Below, in pieces: positions 8,224 to 16,081 of a DNA stretch of 34,336 nt (position 1 is the stretch's first letter; every line of letters starts with the position of its first letter). The notes under the pieces were generated by a model. That model saw only the letters and a program-made list of their open reading frames with translations. It was not told the origin of the DNA and ran no database searches. Source of the stretch: Synechococcus sp. CS-1330 (lineage in GTDB: Bacteria; Cyanobacteriota; Cyanobacteriia; PCC-6307; Cyanobiaceae); contig JAHLYR010000060.1 in the NCBI GenBank assembly GCA_025128025.1, positions 1 to 34,336 on the forward strand, written 5' to 3'. Both the position numbers and the translations under genes were made by a program.

Positions 8224-9258
8224 TTGCAGGTTCTGGCCCATGAGCTCGAAGACCACCCCCAGCGGCATCTGATCGAGCGCTCCCTGGTTTCCCTGCTGCA
8301 GGTGGGTCGCCACGAGCGTGGCCAGGATGAATGGCGGCTGATCAGTGGCGCCCTAGCCGACATCAGTGAGGCCCTAGAGGTCTTTCGCCCCCGCCGTAAC
8401 ACCCGCAAGATCACCGTCTTCGGTTCAGCTCGTACGGTGCAAAGCGACGCCAGCTACGCGTTGGCTGAAGAGCTGGCCCGCTATGCGGTGGCCGCCGGAT
8501 TTGACGTGATGACCGGTGCCGGCGGCGGCATTATGGAGGCCGCCAACAGCGGTGCCGGCTGCGAGGCCAGCATCGGCCTCAACGTTGACCTGCCATTTGA
8601 GCAGCATGCCAACCGCTTTGTGAGCAGCTGCGATGGCCGGCTGCTCCACTTCCGCTATTTCTTTACCCGCAAGCTTTTCTTTTTGCGCGAGAGCGATGCC
8701 CTGGTGGTGATGCCAGGCGGCTTCGGCACCCTCGATGAGCTGTTCGAATCGCTCACCTTGATCCAAACCGGCCGGACCCCACCGATTCCCCTGGTGCTGC
8801 TTGCTCCGCCCGGCAACCCCTTCTGGAGCGGCTGGCAGCGGGATGTCAACCAGGGCCTGGCCGCCAGCGGCCTGATCTCACCCGAAGACGGAGACATATT
8901 GATGGAGGCCCACAGTGCCGAGGAGGCAGTGGCCCACATCAGCCGCTTCTATCGCCTTTTTCACTCCGCCAGGCTGGGCGACAACCGCATCGAGCTGCTG
9001 CTCAACTGCGCCCTGCAGCCAGATCAGCTAGCCGCCCTCAACATGCAGTTCGATGATCTGGTGGATGAGGGTGTTATCCAGGCGAGCGAGACCGTTGACG
9101 ATGCCGGCCTGCTGCGCCCCTGCCTAAATTTCCACTTCAATCGCCGCCGCATCGGCCGGCTCTACCAGCTACTCGACACACTCAACTGGCTGGAGGTACC
9201 GCCAGAGCAGCTGCTAACGGAGCCCGGCCGCCGCCAACCCAGTTCTTCGGCCCCATGA
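8224..9258 (+). CDS. LOG-family (TIGR00730-like) nucleotide-binding protein
   Basis: This protein has the lysine-decarboxylase-like Rossmann fold of the LOG family. Characterised members are cytokinin riboside 5'-monophosphate phosphoribohydrolases or other nucleotide 5'-monophosphate nucleosidases. The signatures are ITVFGSART, MTGAGGGIMEAAN and PGGFGTLDELFE (the PGGxGTxxE catalytic and phosphate motif). It is longer than minimal LOG proteins, with about 75 extra N-terminal residues and a C-terminal domain of about 100. The start is uncertain. The listed TTG at 8224 lies inside a frame that stays open back to the trxA stop, and the upstream codons look coding. A non-ATG start nearer 8167-8191 is therefore possible. 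Its stop overlaps hisH by 4 bases. Confidence 0.82.
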   Translation: MQVLAHELEDHPQRHLIERSLVSLLQVGRHERGQDEWRLISGALADISEALEVFRPRRNTRKITVFGSARTVQSDASYALAEELARYAVAAGFDVMTGAGGGIMEAANSGAGCEASIGLNVDLPFEQHANRFVSSCDGRLLHFRYFFTRKLFFLRESDALVVMPGGFGTLDELFESLTLIQTGRTPPIPLVLLAPPGNPFWSGWQRDVNQGLAASGLISPEDGDILMEAHSAEEAVAHISRFYRLFHSARLGDNRIELLLNCALQPDQLAALNMQFDDLVDEGVIQASETVDDAGLLRPCLNFHFNRRRIGRLYQLLDTLNWLEVPPEQLLTEPGRRQPSSSAP

Positions 9259-9878
9259 TTCGCCTCGGCTTGATCGATTACGGCATGGGCAATCTGCACT
9301 CTGTGCAGCGGGCTTTTGAACGGCTAGGCGCAACCGTGCAGCCCGTACAAAGCGGCGCCGAGATGGAGGGCTGCAAGGCCCTGGTGCTGCCAGGGGTGGG
9401 GGCCTTTGATCCAGCGATGGAGCGCCTGCGCCAGGGCGGTTTGGCCGAGGCGATCACGGCCTGGTGCACCGCAGGCCGGCCCCTGCTGGGCATTTGCCTG
9501 GGGCTGCAGCTGCTGTTTGAGGCCAGTGATGAGGGCGAAGCCGCCGGCCTGGGCCTGCTCAAGGGGCGGGTGCGGGCCCTGCCCCGCCGGCCTGGCCACC
9601 CGATTCCACACATGGGCTGGGAACCCCTGGTGCCAGCAAACCCCAGTCCCCTGCTACCGGCCGGCAGCGCGGAAAGTTGGGTGTATTTCGTGCACTCCTA
9701 CGCCGCCGAACCCAGTGATCCGGCCTGCAACACCGCCCTGGTGCGCTTCGCCGACACCGCTGTCAGCGCCGCGGTCTGGCAGGGCGCTATCGGCGCCTGC
9801 CAGTTTCACCCGGAAAAATCAGGCCCCCACGGCGAGGCGATCCTGCGCCGCTGGCTGGCCTGGCTCGCTGCCTTATGA
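9255..9878 (+). CDS. hisH: Imidazole glycerol phosphate synthase, glutaminase subunit
   Basis: HisH hydrolyses glutamine and channels ammonia to HisF, giving IGP and AICAR in histidine synthesis. The class I amidotransferase triad is visible: Cys81 in LLGICLGLQLLFE, then His185 and Glu187 in FHPEKSG. VLPGVGAFDPAM supplies the oxyanion region. Length (207 residues) is normal. The ATG overlaps the LOG gene stop (ATGA), and the hisH stop overlaps rsmD in the same way. The three genes are therefore translationally coupled, although their pathways are unrelated. Confidence 0.95.
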   Translation: MIRLGLIDYGMGNLHSVQRAFERLGATVQPVQSGAEMEGCKALVLPGVGAFDPAMERLRQGGLAEAITAWCTAGRPLLGICLGLQLLFEASDEGEAAGLGLLKGRVRALPRRPGHPIPHMGWEPLVPANPSPLLPAGSAESWVYFVHSYAAEPSDPACNTALVRFADTAVSAAVWQGAIGACQFHPEKSGPHGEAILRRWLAWLAAL

Positions 9879-10441
9879 GCCTGCGGCTTAGCGGGGGCCG
9901 GCGGCTACAGAGTCCGCCGGGCAGCATCGCCCGCCCCACCAGCTCCCGGGTGCGGCTGGCGGTAATGAACCTGCTGGCAGCCGAGCTGCCGGGCTGCGCC
10001 TGGCTGGACCTATGCAGCGGCAGCGGCGCTATGGCCTGCGAAGCCCTGCATCGGGGGGCTAGCCGGGTTGTGGCGATCGAGCAGGACCGCCGCATCGCCG
10101 CCGTGGCCCGCACAAATCTGGAAGCGGTGCATCAGGGTCTGGGCGACGCCGGCCGCCAAGCAAGCGCCTGGGCGGTGCACTGCCGCGAGGTGGTGCGATG
10201 GCTGGCGGAGCCAAATCAACAGGCAGCCTTTGATTTGATCTATGCCGACCCCCCCTACGCCGCAGACCTTTATGCCCAGCTAGCCAGTGCTGTGCTGGCA
10301 GGGGGCTGGCTCAAGCCAGGCGGCACCTTGATCTGGGAATGCGCTAGCTCACAGCTGCCAGCGATTCCAGGGGGATGGAGCAAGCGCGATGAGCGCCGTT
10401 ACGGCAGCACCAGCTTGCTGCTGCTGGGACAAGTCAACTGA
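9875..10441 (+). CDS. rsmD: 16S rRNA (guanine-N2)-methyltransferase RsmD
   Basis: This 188-residue SAM-dependent enzyme methylates G966 of 16S rRNA on the assembled small subunit. The SAM-binding motif WLDLCSGSGAMACEALHRGA is followed by VVAIEQD. The catalytic motif of exocyclic amine methylases, DLIYADPPYAADLY, is intact. The N-terminus RLSGGRRLQSPPGSIARPTSSRVRLAVMN is typical of RsmD. It overlaps hisH by 4 bases. petG lies convergently just 15 bases beyond the stop. Confidence 0.92.
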   Translation: MSLRLSGGRRLQSPPGSIARPTSSRVRLAVMNLLAAELPGCAWLDLCSGSGAMACEALHRGASRVVAIEQDRRIAAVARTNLEAVHQGLGDAGRQASAWAVHCREVVRWLAEPNQQAAFDLIYADPPYAADLYAQLASAVLAGGWLKPGGTLIWECASSQLPAIPGGWSKRDERRYGSTSLLLLGQVN

Positions 10442-10456
10442 AGTGTCGACTGAAGC

Positions 10457-10567
10457 TCAGTCGAGCAGAGTGCCGCGGCGATACTGGTTCCAGGCTGCTA
10501 CAAACAAACCAGCCAGGGTCACGGGGATCAGACCGAGCACGATGCCGCAGAGCAGGGGTTCGATCAT
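10457..10567 (-). CDS. petG: Cytochrome b6f subunit V (PetG)
   Basis: This 36-residue single-span peptide starts [15 protein letters not shown] and ends [11 protein letters not shown], which is the PetG pattern (MVEPLL-GIVLGLI...AGLF-AA--QY). PetG is a small subunit required for stability of the cytochrome b6f complex in thylakoids. A longer upstream frame of 65 residues exists, but the extra 29 residues are not PetG-like, so the internal ATG at 10567 is used. It is divergent from the cytochrome c gene, with 75 bases between the two starts. Confidence 0.92.
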   Translation of the reverse strand: MIEPLLCGIVLGLIPVTLAGLFVAAWNQYRRGTLLD

Positions 10568-10642
10568 GGGAGCACTGACAAGGCGTTCAGGGCACAATTG
10601 TTTCACGCCTATCCCCCACACCGCGAGCGCCCTGCACCAACT

Positions 10643-11029
10643 GTGACCGGCCAACCCCTAAACACTGATGCCGCTAAAGGGCGACGCGGCCTGATCGTTG
10701 CCCTGGTGGGCATGGCGGCCGCGGCCTGCATCGTGGCGGTGTTGCTGGTGCTGCCTGCAGCCCAGGCCGATCCCTACAGCCGTCAGACCCTTGAGCTCAG
10801 CGGCTCTAGTGAAAACGGTGGCCGGCTGTTTCGGCTCAATTGCGCCGGCTGCCATGGCATCGCCGCCCAAGGGCTGGTGGGCCCCAATCTGCATGGCGTC
10901 GCCGCCCGCAAGAGCTCCCGCCAGCTGATCCAGCAGGTGGTGAGTGGCCGCACGCCACCGATGCCCAGCTTTCAACCGGAACCCCAGGCCATGGCCGACC
11001 TGCTGGCCTACTTGAACGGTCTTGTGTGA
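10643..11029 (+). CDS. Membrane-anchored or exported class I cytochrome c, possibly cytM
   Basis: With the GTG start at 10643 the product is 128 residues. It has a basic N-terminus, a single hydrophobic helix (about residues 16-38) and a lumenal mono-heme domain. The heme motif is CAGCH (Cys67, Cys70, His71), and a likely distal ligand is Met107 in TPPMPSF. The C-terminal helix [15 protein letters not shown] is standard for cytochrome c. Cytochrome cM and cytochrome c6-like carriers are candidates. The uncleaved-looking anchor and the pairing with petG favour an electron carrier linked to b6f or terminal oxidase, but that is inference. A TTG at 10598 would add 15 unlikely residues. The stop overlaps the next gene (GTGA). 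Confidence 0.8.
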   Translation: MTGQPLNTDAAKGRRGLIVALVGMAAAACIVAVLLVLPAAQADPYSRQTLELSGSSENGGRLFRLNCAGCHGIAAQGLVGPNLHGVAARKSSRQLIQQVVSGRTPPMPSFQPEPQAMADLLAYLNGLV

Positions 11030-11763
11030 GCAGCGCCGCCCAGCTGGCCGTGGTGCTGGTGGAACCCTCCGGGCCGCTCAACGTCGGCAGCGTTGCTCGC
11101 CTCTGCGCCAACTTCGACGTAGGTGAGCTGCGCCTGGTGGCGCCCCGCTGCGACCACCTCGGCGAGGAGGCCCGGCGCATGGCCGTGCACGGCGGCTGGC
11201 TGCTGGAGCAGGCCCGCCTGTTCCCCAGCCTCAGCGCCGCCCTGACCGACTGCTGCCGGGTGGTGGCCACCAGCGGCCGGCGAGCCGGCGAGCCCCTACC
11301 CCTGCAAGCACCGGAGCCGGCCCTGCGCTGGCTGGCCCAGGCCAGGGGCCCCTGCGCCCTGGTGTTCGGCCGGGAAGATCGGGGCCTCAGCAACGACGAG
11401 CTGCTCCAGGCTGGCCAGCTGCTCACCCTGGGCAGCGGCGACGCCTACGCCTCCCTCAACCTCTCCCACGCTGCAGCCCTGGTGCTGCATAGCTGGCATT
11501 GCTTGGAAAGCAGCCTGGAGGTTGGCGGCCTGCCGGAGCCAAGCGACCGCCAGGGCCTCGAAGCGATGCTCGGCGATGCCGAGGCCCTGCTGCTCGACGT
11601 GGGCTTCCTCCATCCCCACACGGCCCACGCCCGCATGGCCAAGCTGCGGGGGCTGTTGCAGCGGGCCCAGATCTCCACGGAAGAGGTTGCCCTGGTGCGC
11701 GGCATGGTGCGCCAGCTGCGCTGGGCAAGTGAACGCGGGACCAACCCTGGTCAGACCCCTTAA
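11026..11763 (+). CDS. trmJ: SpoU/TrmH-family RNA 2'-O-methyltransferase (TrmJ-like)
   Basis: The 245-residue protein has the SPOUT trefoil-knot motifs VVLVEPSGPLNVGSVARLCANFDV (motif 1), ALVFGREDRGLSNDEL (motif 2) and YASLNLSHAAALVLH (motif 3). The arrangement of an N-terminal knot and a helical C-terminal extension fits TrmJ (tRNA Cm32/Um32). Related SpoU enzymes acting on rRNA or other tRNA sites cannot be excluded. The GTG start at 11026 overlaps the cytochrome stop by 4 bases. The frame is open further upstream, but that portion only mirrors the cytochrome gene. Confidence 0.85.
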   Translation: MSSAAQLAVVLVEPSGPLNVGSVARLCANFDVGELRLVAPRCDHLGEEARRMAVHGGWLLEQARLFPSLSAALTDCCRVVATSGRRAGEPLPLQAPEPALRWLAQARGPCALVFGREDRGLSNDELLQAGQLLTLGSGDAYASLNLSHAAALVLHSWHCLESSLEVGGLPEPSDRQGLEAMLGDAEALLLDVGFLHPHTAHARMAKLRGLLQRAQISTEEVALVRGMVRQLRWASERGTNPGQTP

Positions 11764-11790
11764 CTTCAGGTCACCTCGTTGGAGTGGCCC

Positions 11791-12849
11791 GTGACCGCTG
11801 GCCGTCAGCCCCGTAGCCCCAAGAACCGCTGGGGATCCCCCTTTCGGTTGGTGTTGCGCCTGGTGGTGATGGGAATCGGCCTGGGCGTGGTCACCGGCAC
11901 CAGCCTCAAGCTGCTGGCCCCCCACCTGGCCCAAGGCGCCAGCAAGGCCCCCAGCCTCGACCTCGACGCAGCCCGCAACAGCAAGGGCCTTGATCCGGGG
12001 CAGTTCGAAGCCCGCACGGAACTGGCAGCCGTGAGCCAGCGCTGGGGCGAGCTGGCGGCAGCCCAAAAAGACCTCAGCGCCAGCGCCTTCCTGCTGGTGC
12101 TCGACGACGGCCGCTTTGCCCAGCTGCAGCCCGACCTACCCCTGCCGGCCGCCAGTTCAATCAAAACGCCGATCCTGCTGGCAGGCCTGGAAGACCTCGA
12201 CAACGGCAAGTTGCGCTGGAACGAGCCCCTGCCCCTCACAAAAGAGGTTGTGGGCGGCGGCGCCGGCTGGATGGCCAACAAACCGGTGGGCACCCGCTTC
12301 CCGTTTTTTGAAGCGGCCACCGAAATGATCCGGGTGAGCGACAACAGCGCCACCAACCTGCTGATCAAGCGTTTAGGCGGCAAAACGACCCTCAATGAGC
12401 GTTTCACCGCCATGGGCCTGCCTGCGACGGCAGTCAACAACTGGCTGCCCGATCTCAACGGCACCAACACCACAAGCAGCCGCGACCTGGCCAGGTCGAT
12501 CGCCATGGTGGATATCGGCGAAAGCCTCAGTCCCCGGGCTCGGGACCTGTTTAGGGAAATCATGGGCAGCTCCCGCACCAACACCCTGATTCCCCTGGGC
12601 CTACTCCAGGGGCTCGGTAAAGATGCCGCCGACCCCGACAGCGAGCTGCTCAGCTTCGGCATCACCGTCTACAACAAAACCGGTGATATCGGCATTGCCT
12701 ACGCCGATGCGGCCCTGATCCAGCTCCCCAATGGCCAGCGCGCCGTGGCGGCCTTCATGGTGAAAGGTCCGTTCAACGACCCCCGCTCCACCGATCTGAT
12801 CCGCGCCATGGCCGCTGAAGTGTCAAAAACCCTGGTAGGTCGCAAATGA
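11791..12849 (+). CDS. Membrane-anchored class A beta-lactamase-like serine hydrolase
   Basis: Numbered from the GTG at 11791 the product is 352 residues. It has a basic N-terminus, one membrane helix (about 19-38) and a periplasmic serine-hydrolase domain. The three penicillin-recognising motifs are present: S-S-I-K (Ser122/Lys125), S-D-N (183-185), and KTG in VYNKTGDIGIAY. The omega-loop position that holds Glu166-x-x-x-Asn170 in true class A beta-lactamases reads L-P-D-L-N (219-223). The deacylating Glu therefore appears missing. It is more likely a PBP-like peptidase or peptidoglycan hydrolase than a resistance enzyme. GGAG lies 8 bases before the GTG; a TTG at 11779 is the alternative start. 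The stop overlaps the next gene. Confidence 0.8.
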   Translation: MTAGRQPRSPKNRWGSPFRLVLRLVVMGIGLGVVTGTSLKLLAPHLAQGASKAPSLDLDAARNSKGLDPGQFEARTELAAVSQRWGELAAAQKDLSASAFLLVLDDGRFAQLQPDLPLPAASSIKTPILLAGLEDLDNGKLRWNEPLPLTKEVVGGGAGWMANKPVGTRFPFFEAATEMIRVSDNSATNLLIKRLGGKTTLNERFTAMGLPATAVNNWLPDLNGTNTTSSRDLARSIAMVDIGESLSPRARDLFREIMGSSRTNTLIPLGLLQGLGKDAADPDSELLSFGITVYNKTGDIGIAYADAALIQLPNGQRAVAAFMVKGPFNDPRSTDLIRAMAAEVSKTLVGRK

Positions 12850-14297
12850 ACCGTCCTCGCCTACTCCAGGCCAGCTGGCTGCCCCTGCTGCTGCTAACCA
12901 GCCTGGCCGCCCCCGCCGCCCTGGCCCAGCCCGCCCCCGTGCTGCGCGCCCAAACCGTGGCGCCCTTGAGCGGCGGTCTGGACCAGCTGCTGCTGGTGAA
13001 CGACAACAACCCCGAGCTGATTCGCGAGCCCGGGATCCTGCTTTCCACTTTCCCCGGCACCGGCCGAGGCGTGCCTGCAGCCCACCTGGATGTGGCGCTA
13101 AACGGCCGCTTCGACCTGTTCAGCCACCACGTCTATGCGGGCAAGCCTGAGAGCCTGGACTCCACCCTGTGGCTGGCGGTGCTGGCCGCTCCCCGCGGCC
13201 CCGGACCCGTAACCCTGAAGCTGCTGGCTGGCTCGACGGCCCTATCTCAAGCGGTGGATCCCGGCCAGGCCGGTGCCCCCTTCCTGCCCCTGCCAGACCT
13301 GATGGAGCAGGGAACTACGCCGGTGTGGGCTGGCCCAGGCAGCCGCGTAGCCACCGAATTGCTGGCCCGCCAGCGCAGCCCCGAGCTGCCCGCCAGCTGG
13401 ACCTTGAGCCCCGGCGCTCCCACCACCCTGCTGGTGCTGCCCCTGCCGGTGCGGGGCCTCGATCCCCTGCTCAACGGCCGCAACCTGCAGCTGCGGTTGG
13501 AAAGCTCGGGCCCCGTGAGCCTGGCCACCCTGGCGGCCTTCGGACGGGGCAATGAGCCGCCGGCCCCCTCCAGCTGGGCCGCCCTGCTGGAGGGTGGTCT
13601 CAGTCCCCGGGAGCACAGCCCCACCCCCCGGGGCAGCAAGGGGGGCATGGTGTATTCGCGGGTTAGTGGGGTGCAGGTGGGCAGCGTCTGGCGCAGCCGC
13701 CTCAGCGATCCGGGCAAAAACTGGCTGAGCGTGAGCCGGGCGCCGATCTCCTGGCCGATCAGCAGCCTGGAGCGAGGCACCCTCGGCAGCGGCCAGGTGC
13801 AGACCGCCGAGCTGCAGGCCTTCTACCCAGGCACCGCCTGGGCCGCCCACGGCAACTACGGCGTCGAATACGACCTCAGCATCCCCTTGCGCAACGACAC
13901 GACCAAACCGGTGACCCTGCAGCTGGCCCTGGAATCTCCGCTCAAGGGCGATGCCGCCATTGGTGGCCTGCGCTTCAAAAGCATTAGCGGCGGCACTAGT
14001 GGCAGCAGGCCGGTGATGTTCCGCGGCACGGTGGAGGTGACGGGCCTTGATGGCGCCAGCCCTGGCAGCCGGCCGCTTGGCCGGCGCAGCTTCCATCTGG
14101 TGCAGCGTGCTGGTGAACCCAGCCCCGCCTTCGGCACCATCAGCCTGGCGCCAGGGGCCAGCCGCCAGCTGCAGGTGCGGCTGATCTATCCGGCCGATGC
14201 CACCCCGCCCCAGGTGCTCAGCCTGTTGCCGCTTCCAGATCCAGCTATGAACCCAGCTGTGAAACAATCCGAATCAACTCCAGCCAGCCGTCCGTGA
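12846..14297 (+). CDS. DUF3370 exported protein
   Basis: This 483-residue secreted protein has a clear signal peptide (hydrophobic LPLLLLTSLAAPAALA, cleavage near residue 27). The mature part matches my memory of the cyanobacterial DUF3370 family: an early GGLDQLLLVNDNNPELIREPGIL segment, FDLFSHHVYAG, and beta-rich repeats. Function is unknown; members are thought to be periplasmic or outer-membrane associated. It starts inside the stop of the PBP-like hydrolase (ATGA) and its own stop overlaps chlI (GTGA). The envelope pair is thus coupled to a chlorophyll gene. The Ser/Pro tail has no recognisable motif. Confidence 0.78.
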   Translation: MNRPRLLQASWLPLLLLTSLAAPAALAQPAPVLRAQTVAPLSGGLDQLLLVNDNNPELIREPGILLSTFPGTGRGVPAAHLDVALNGRFDLFSHHVYAGKPESLDSTLWLAVLAAPRGPGPVTLKLLAGSTALSQAVDPGQAGAPFLPLPDLMEQGTTPVWAGPGSRVATELLARQRSPELPASWTLSPGAPTTLLVLPLPVRGLDPLLNGRNLQLRLESSGPVSLATLAAFGRGNEPPAPSSWAALLEGGLSPREHSPTPRGSKGGMVYSRVSGVQVGSVWRSRLSDPGKNWLSVSRAPISWPISSLERGTLGSGQVQTAELQAFYPGTAWAAHGNYGVEYDLSIPLRNDTTKPVTLQLALESPLKGDAAIGGLRFKSISGGTSGSRPVMFRGTVEVTGLDGASPGSRPLGRRSFHLVQRAGEPSPAFGTISLAPGASRQLQVRLIYPADATPPQVLSLLPLPDPAMNPAVKQSESTPASRP

Positions 14298-15382
14298 CGC
14301 CAGTTCGCAAGCGCAGGGTCTTCCCCTTCACCGCGATCGTCGGGCAGGAGGAGATGAAGCTGGCCCTGCTGCTCAACGTGATCGATCCGCGCATTGGCGG
14401 CGTGATGATCATGGGCGACCGGGGCACCGGCAAATCGACCACGATCCGGGCCCTGGCCGACCTGCTGCCCGAAATCGATGTAGTAGCGGGCGACCCCTAC
14501 AACAGCTCCCCCTTCGACCCAGACCTGCAGAGCGCCGAGGTGCGCGCCCGGGCTGAGCAGGGTGAGGAGCTACCGGTGGAGCCCCGCCAGGTGCCGATGG
14601 TGGACCTGCCCCTGGGCGCCACGGAAGATCGACTCTGCGGCACGATCGACATCGAAAAAGCCCTAAGTGAGGGCGTGCGGGCCTTTGAGCCCGGCCTGCT
14701 GGCCAAGGCCAACCGCGGCCTGCTCTACGTGGATGAGGTGAACCTGCTCGACGACCACCTGGTGGACGTGCTGCTGGATTCAGCCGCCTCCGGCTGGAAC
14801 ACGGTGGAGCGCGAAGGCGTGAGTGTGCGCCACCCAGCCCGCTTCGTGCTGATCGGCTCCGGCAACCCCGAGGAGGGGGAGCTGCGGCCCCAGCTGCTCG
14901 ATCGCTTCGGCATGAGCGTGGAGGTGCGCACCGTGCGCGATCCAGAGCTGCGGGTGCAGGTGGTGGATCAGCGCACCGCCTTCGACAGCGATCCAGACGG
15001 CTTCAACAACGCCGTGCAAACCACCCAGGACGCCCTGCAGGACCGGGTGATTGCGGCGCAGAAACTACTCAATCAAGTGGCGATTGACGCCGACCTACGC
15101 ATTCGCATCTCGGCGGTGTGCGGCGAGCTGGATGTGGATGGCCTGCGCGGCGACATCGTCACCAACCGGGCCGCCCGGGCCCTGGCGGCCTTCGAAGGTC
15201 GCACTGAGGTGGACGAAAACGACGTAGCCCGGGTGGTGGCCTGCTGCCTGCGCCATCGCCTGCGCAAGGACCCTCTGGAAACGATCGACACCGGCGACCG
15301 GGTGGTGAAGGTGTTTTGCAAGGTGTTCGAGCGCGCCGACAGCAGCGATCGCAGCGCCTTCGAGCTGGCCCTGGCGGCCTAA
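14294..15382 (+). CDS. chlI: Magnesium chelatase ATPase subunit I
   Basis: ChlI (362 residues) is the AAA+ subunit that, with ChlD and ChlH, inserts Mg2+ into protoporphyrin IX at the start of chlorophyll synthesis. Walker A is GDRGTGKST, the ChlI-specific insert DPYNSSPFDPDLQS follows, Walker B is GLLYVDEVNLLDDHLVD, and sensor region LIGSGNPEEGELRPQLLDRFG is intact. Length is standard. The GTG start overlaps the DUF3370 stop by 4 bases. A toxin-antitoxin pair with its own operator follows. Confidence 0.96.
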   Translation: MTPVRKRRVFPFTAIVGQEEMKLALLLNVIDPRIGGVMIMGDRGTGKSTTIRALADLLPEIDVVAGDPYNSSPFDPDLQSAEVRARAEQGEELPVEPRQVPMVDLPLGATEDRLCGTIDIEKALSEGVRAFEPGLLAKANRGLLYVDEVNLLDDHLVDVLLDSAASGWNTVEREGVSVRHPARFVLIGSGNPEEGELRPQLLDRFGMSVEVRTVRDPELRVQVVDQRTAFDSDPDGFNNAVQTTQDALQDRVIAAQKLLNQVAIDADLRIRISAVCGELDVDGLRGDIVTNRAARALAAFEGRTEVDENDVARVVACCLRHRLRKDPLETIDTGDRVVKVFCKVFERADSSDRSAFELALAA

Positions 15383-15405
15383 GGGCGCGCCAAACCAGCT
15401 CAGCA

Positions 15406-15434
15406 TTGATAACGGCATATGATGCCAATATCAA
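15406..15434. promoter_or_regulatory. 29-bp palindromic operator of the VapBC-type module
   Basis: The site reads TTGATA-NN-GGCAT-NNN-ATGCC-NN-TATCAA, with perfect half-site symmetry (11 of 13 bases per arm). It ends 25 bases before the antitoxin ATG at 15460. This is the expected place and shape for a ribbon-helix-helix autoregulatory operator. The AT-rich arms may also hold the -10 element. Confidence 0.75.
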
Positions 15435-15459
15435 CTTGTACCGTGGGGGATCGGGCCAG

Positions 15460-15678
15460 ATGCGCACAATCATCGATCTGCCCGATACCGATCGGGAACG
15501 GCTCGACAGCCTCTGCCGCCAGCGCGGCCTGTCCCGGGCCGAAGGCCTTCGCCAGGCCCTGCGCAGCTGGCTAGATCACCAGGGCGTTGAGCACCAGAAT
15601 GTTTTCGGGTTGTGGCGCAACCGCCCAGAAGACTCCCTGAGCTTGGAACGGACCCTGCGCAGCGAATGGGAGCGCTGA
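15460..15678 (+). CDS. vapB: Ribbon-helix-helix antitoxin (VapB-like)
   Basis: The 72-residue protein has an N-terminal RHH/CopG-type DNA-binding segment (MRTIIDLPDTDRERLDSLCRQRGLSRAEGLRQALRSWL). A flexible C-terminal tail with aromatic and acidic residues (NVFGLWRNRPEDSLSLE) resembles the toxin-wrapping tails of VapB antitoxins. The ATG at 15460 was chosen because upstream codons in the same open frame run back into chlI and do not resemble the family. The toxin gene follows after one base. Autoregulation through the palindrome at 15406-15434 is expected. Confidence 0.85.
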   Translation: MRTIIDLPDTDRERLDSLCRQRGLSRAEGLRQALRSWLDHQGVEHQNVFGLWRNRPEDSLSLERTLRSEWER

Positions 15679-15679
15679 G

Positions 15680-16078
15680 GTGGCCGCTGGGATTGCTGCT
15701 GCAGGGCTGTTGCTCGACTCCAACATCCTGATTGACCTGTTACGCGGGGAAGCCCAGGCCCTCGCCTGGATCGATGCACACGCCGGGGCTGCCTCGATCA
15801 GCGTGATCAGCTGGATGGAAATCTTGGTGGGCTGCCGCGACGAAGAATTGGGCGTCGTAGAACCCTGGCTGAGCAGCTTTCGGCGCCTGGAGCTGACCCA
15901 GGCCATCGCCCAAGAGGCTGTTGCCTGCCGGCGCGGCCTGGGCCTGAAAATCCCAGACGCCATCATCCTCGCCACGGCACGCTGCCATCGTCTGCAGCTA
16001 GTGACCCGCAACACCCGCGACTTCCCGGAATCCCTCGGTGATGTGCAGGTTCCTTACCGACTCAGCCCCGAGGCCTAA
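15680..16078 (+). CDS. vapC: PIN-domain ribonuclease toxin (VapC-like)
   Basis: This 132-residue PIN-domain protein is the toxin partner of the upstream RHH protein. VapC toxins cleave tRNA or rRNA in a Mg2+-dependent way. The acidic metal ligands are all present: Asp13 (LLLDSNILIDLL), Glu47 (ISWMEILVG), Asp93 (KIPDAIILATA) and Asp114 (TRNTRDF). The GTG start is one base after the antitoxin stop. The module appears complete and active. ruvC begins 3 bases after its stop codon, so ruvC is probably transcribed with the toxin. Confidence 0.9.
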   Translation: MAAGIAAAGLLLDSNILIDLLRGEAQALAWIDAHAGAASISVISWMEILVGCRDEELGVVEPWLSSFRRLELTQAIAQEAVACRRGLGLKIPDAIILATARCHRLQLVTRNTRDFPESLGDVQVPYRLSPEA

Positions 16079-16081
16079 ACA

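Noticed and set aside
10840-11025. 62-codon N-terminal extension of the TrmJ-like frame
   Set aside because: It lies inside the cytochrome c gene in another phase. SpoU motif 1 begins right after the GTG at 11026.
13242-14267. Minus-strand 341-codon frame opposite the DUF3370 gene
   Set aside because: It is a His/Gln/Gly-rich shadow typical of the antisense of GC-rich genes, and the plus-strand gene has a signal peptide and operon overlaps.
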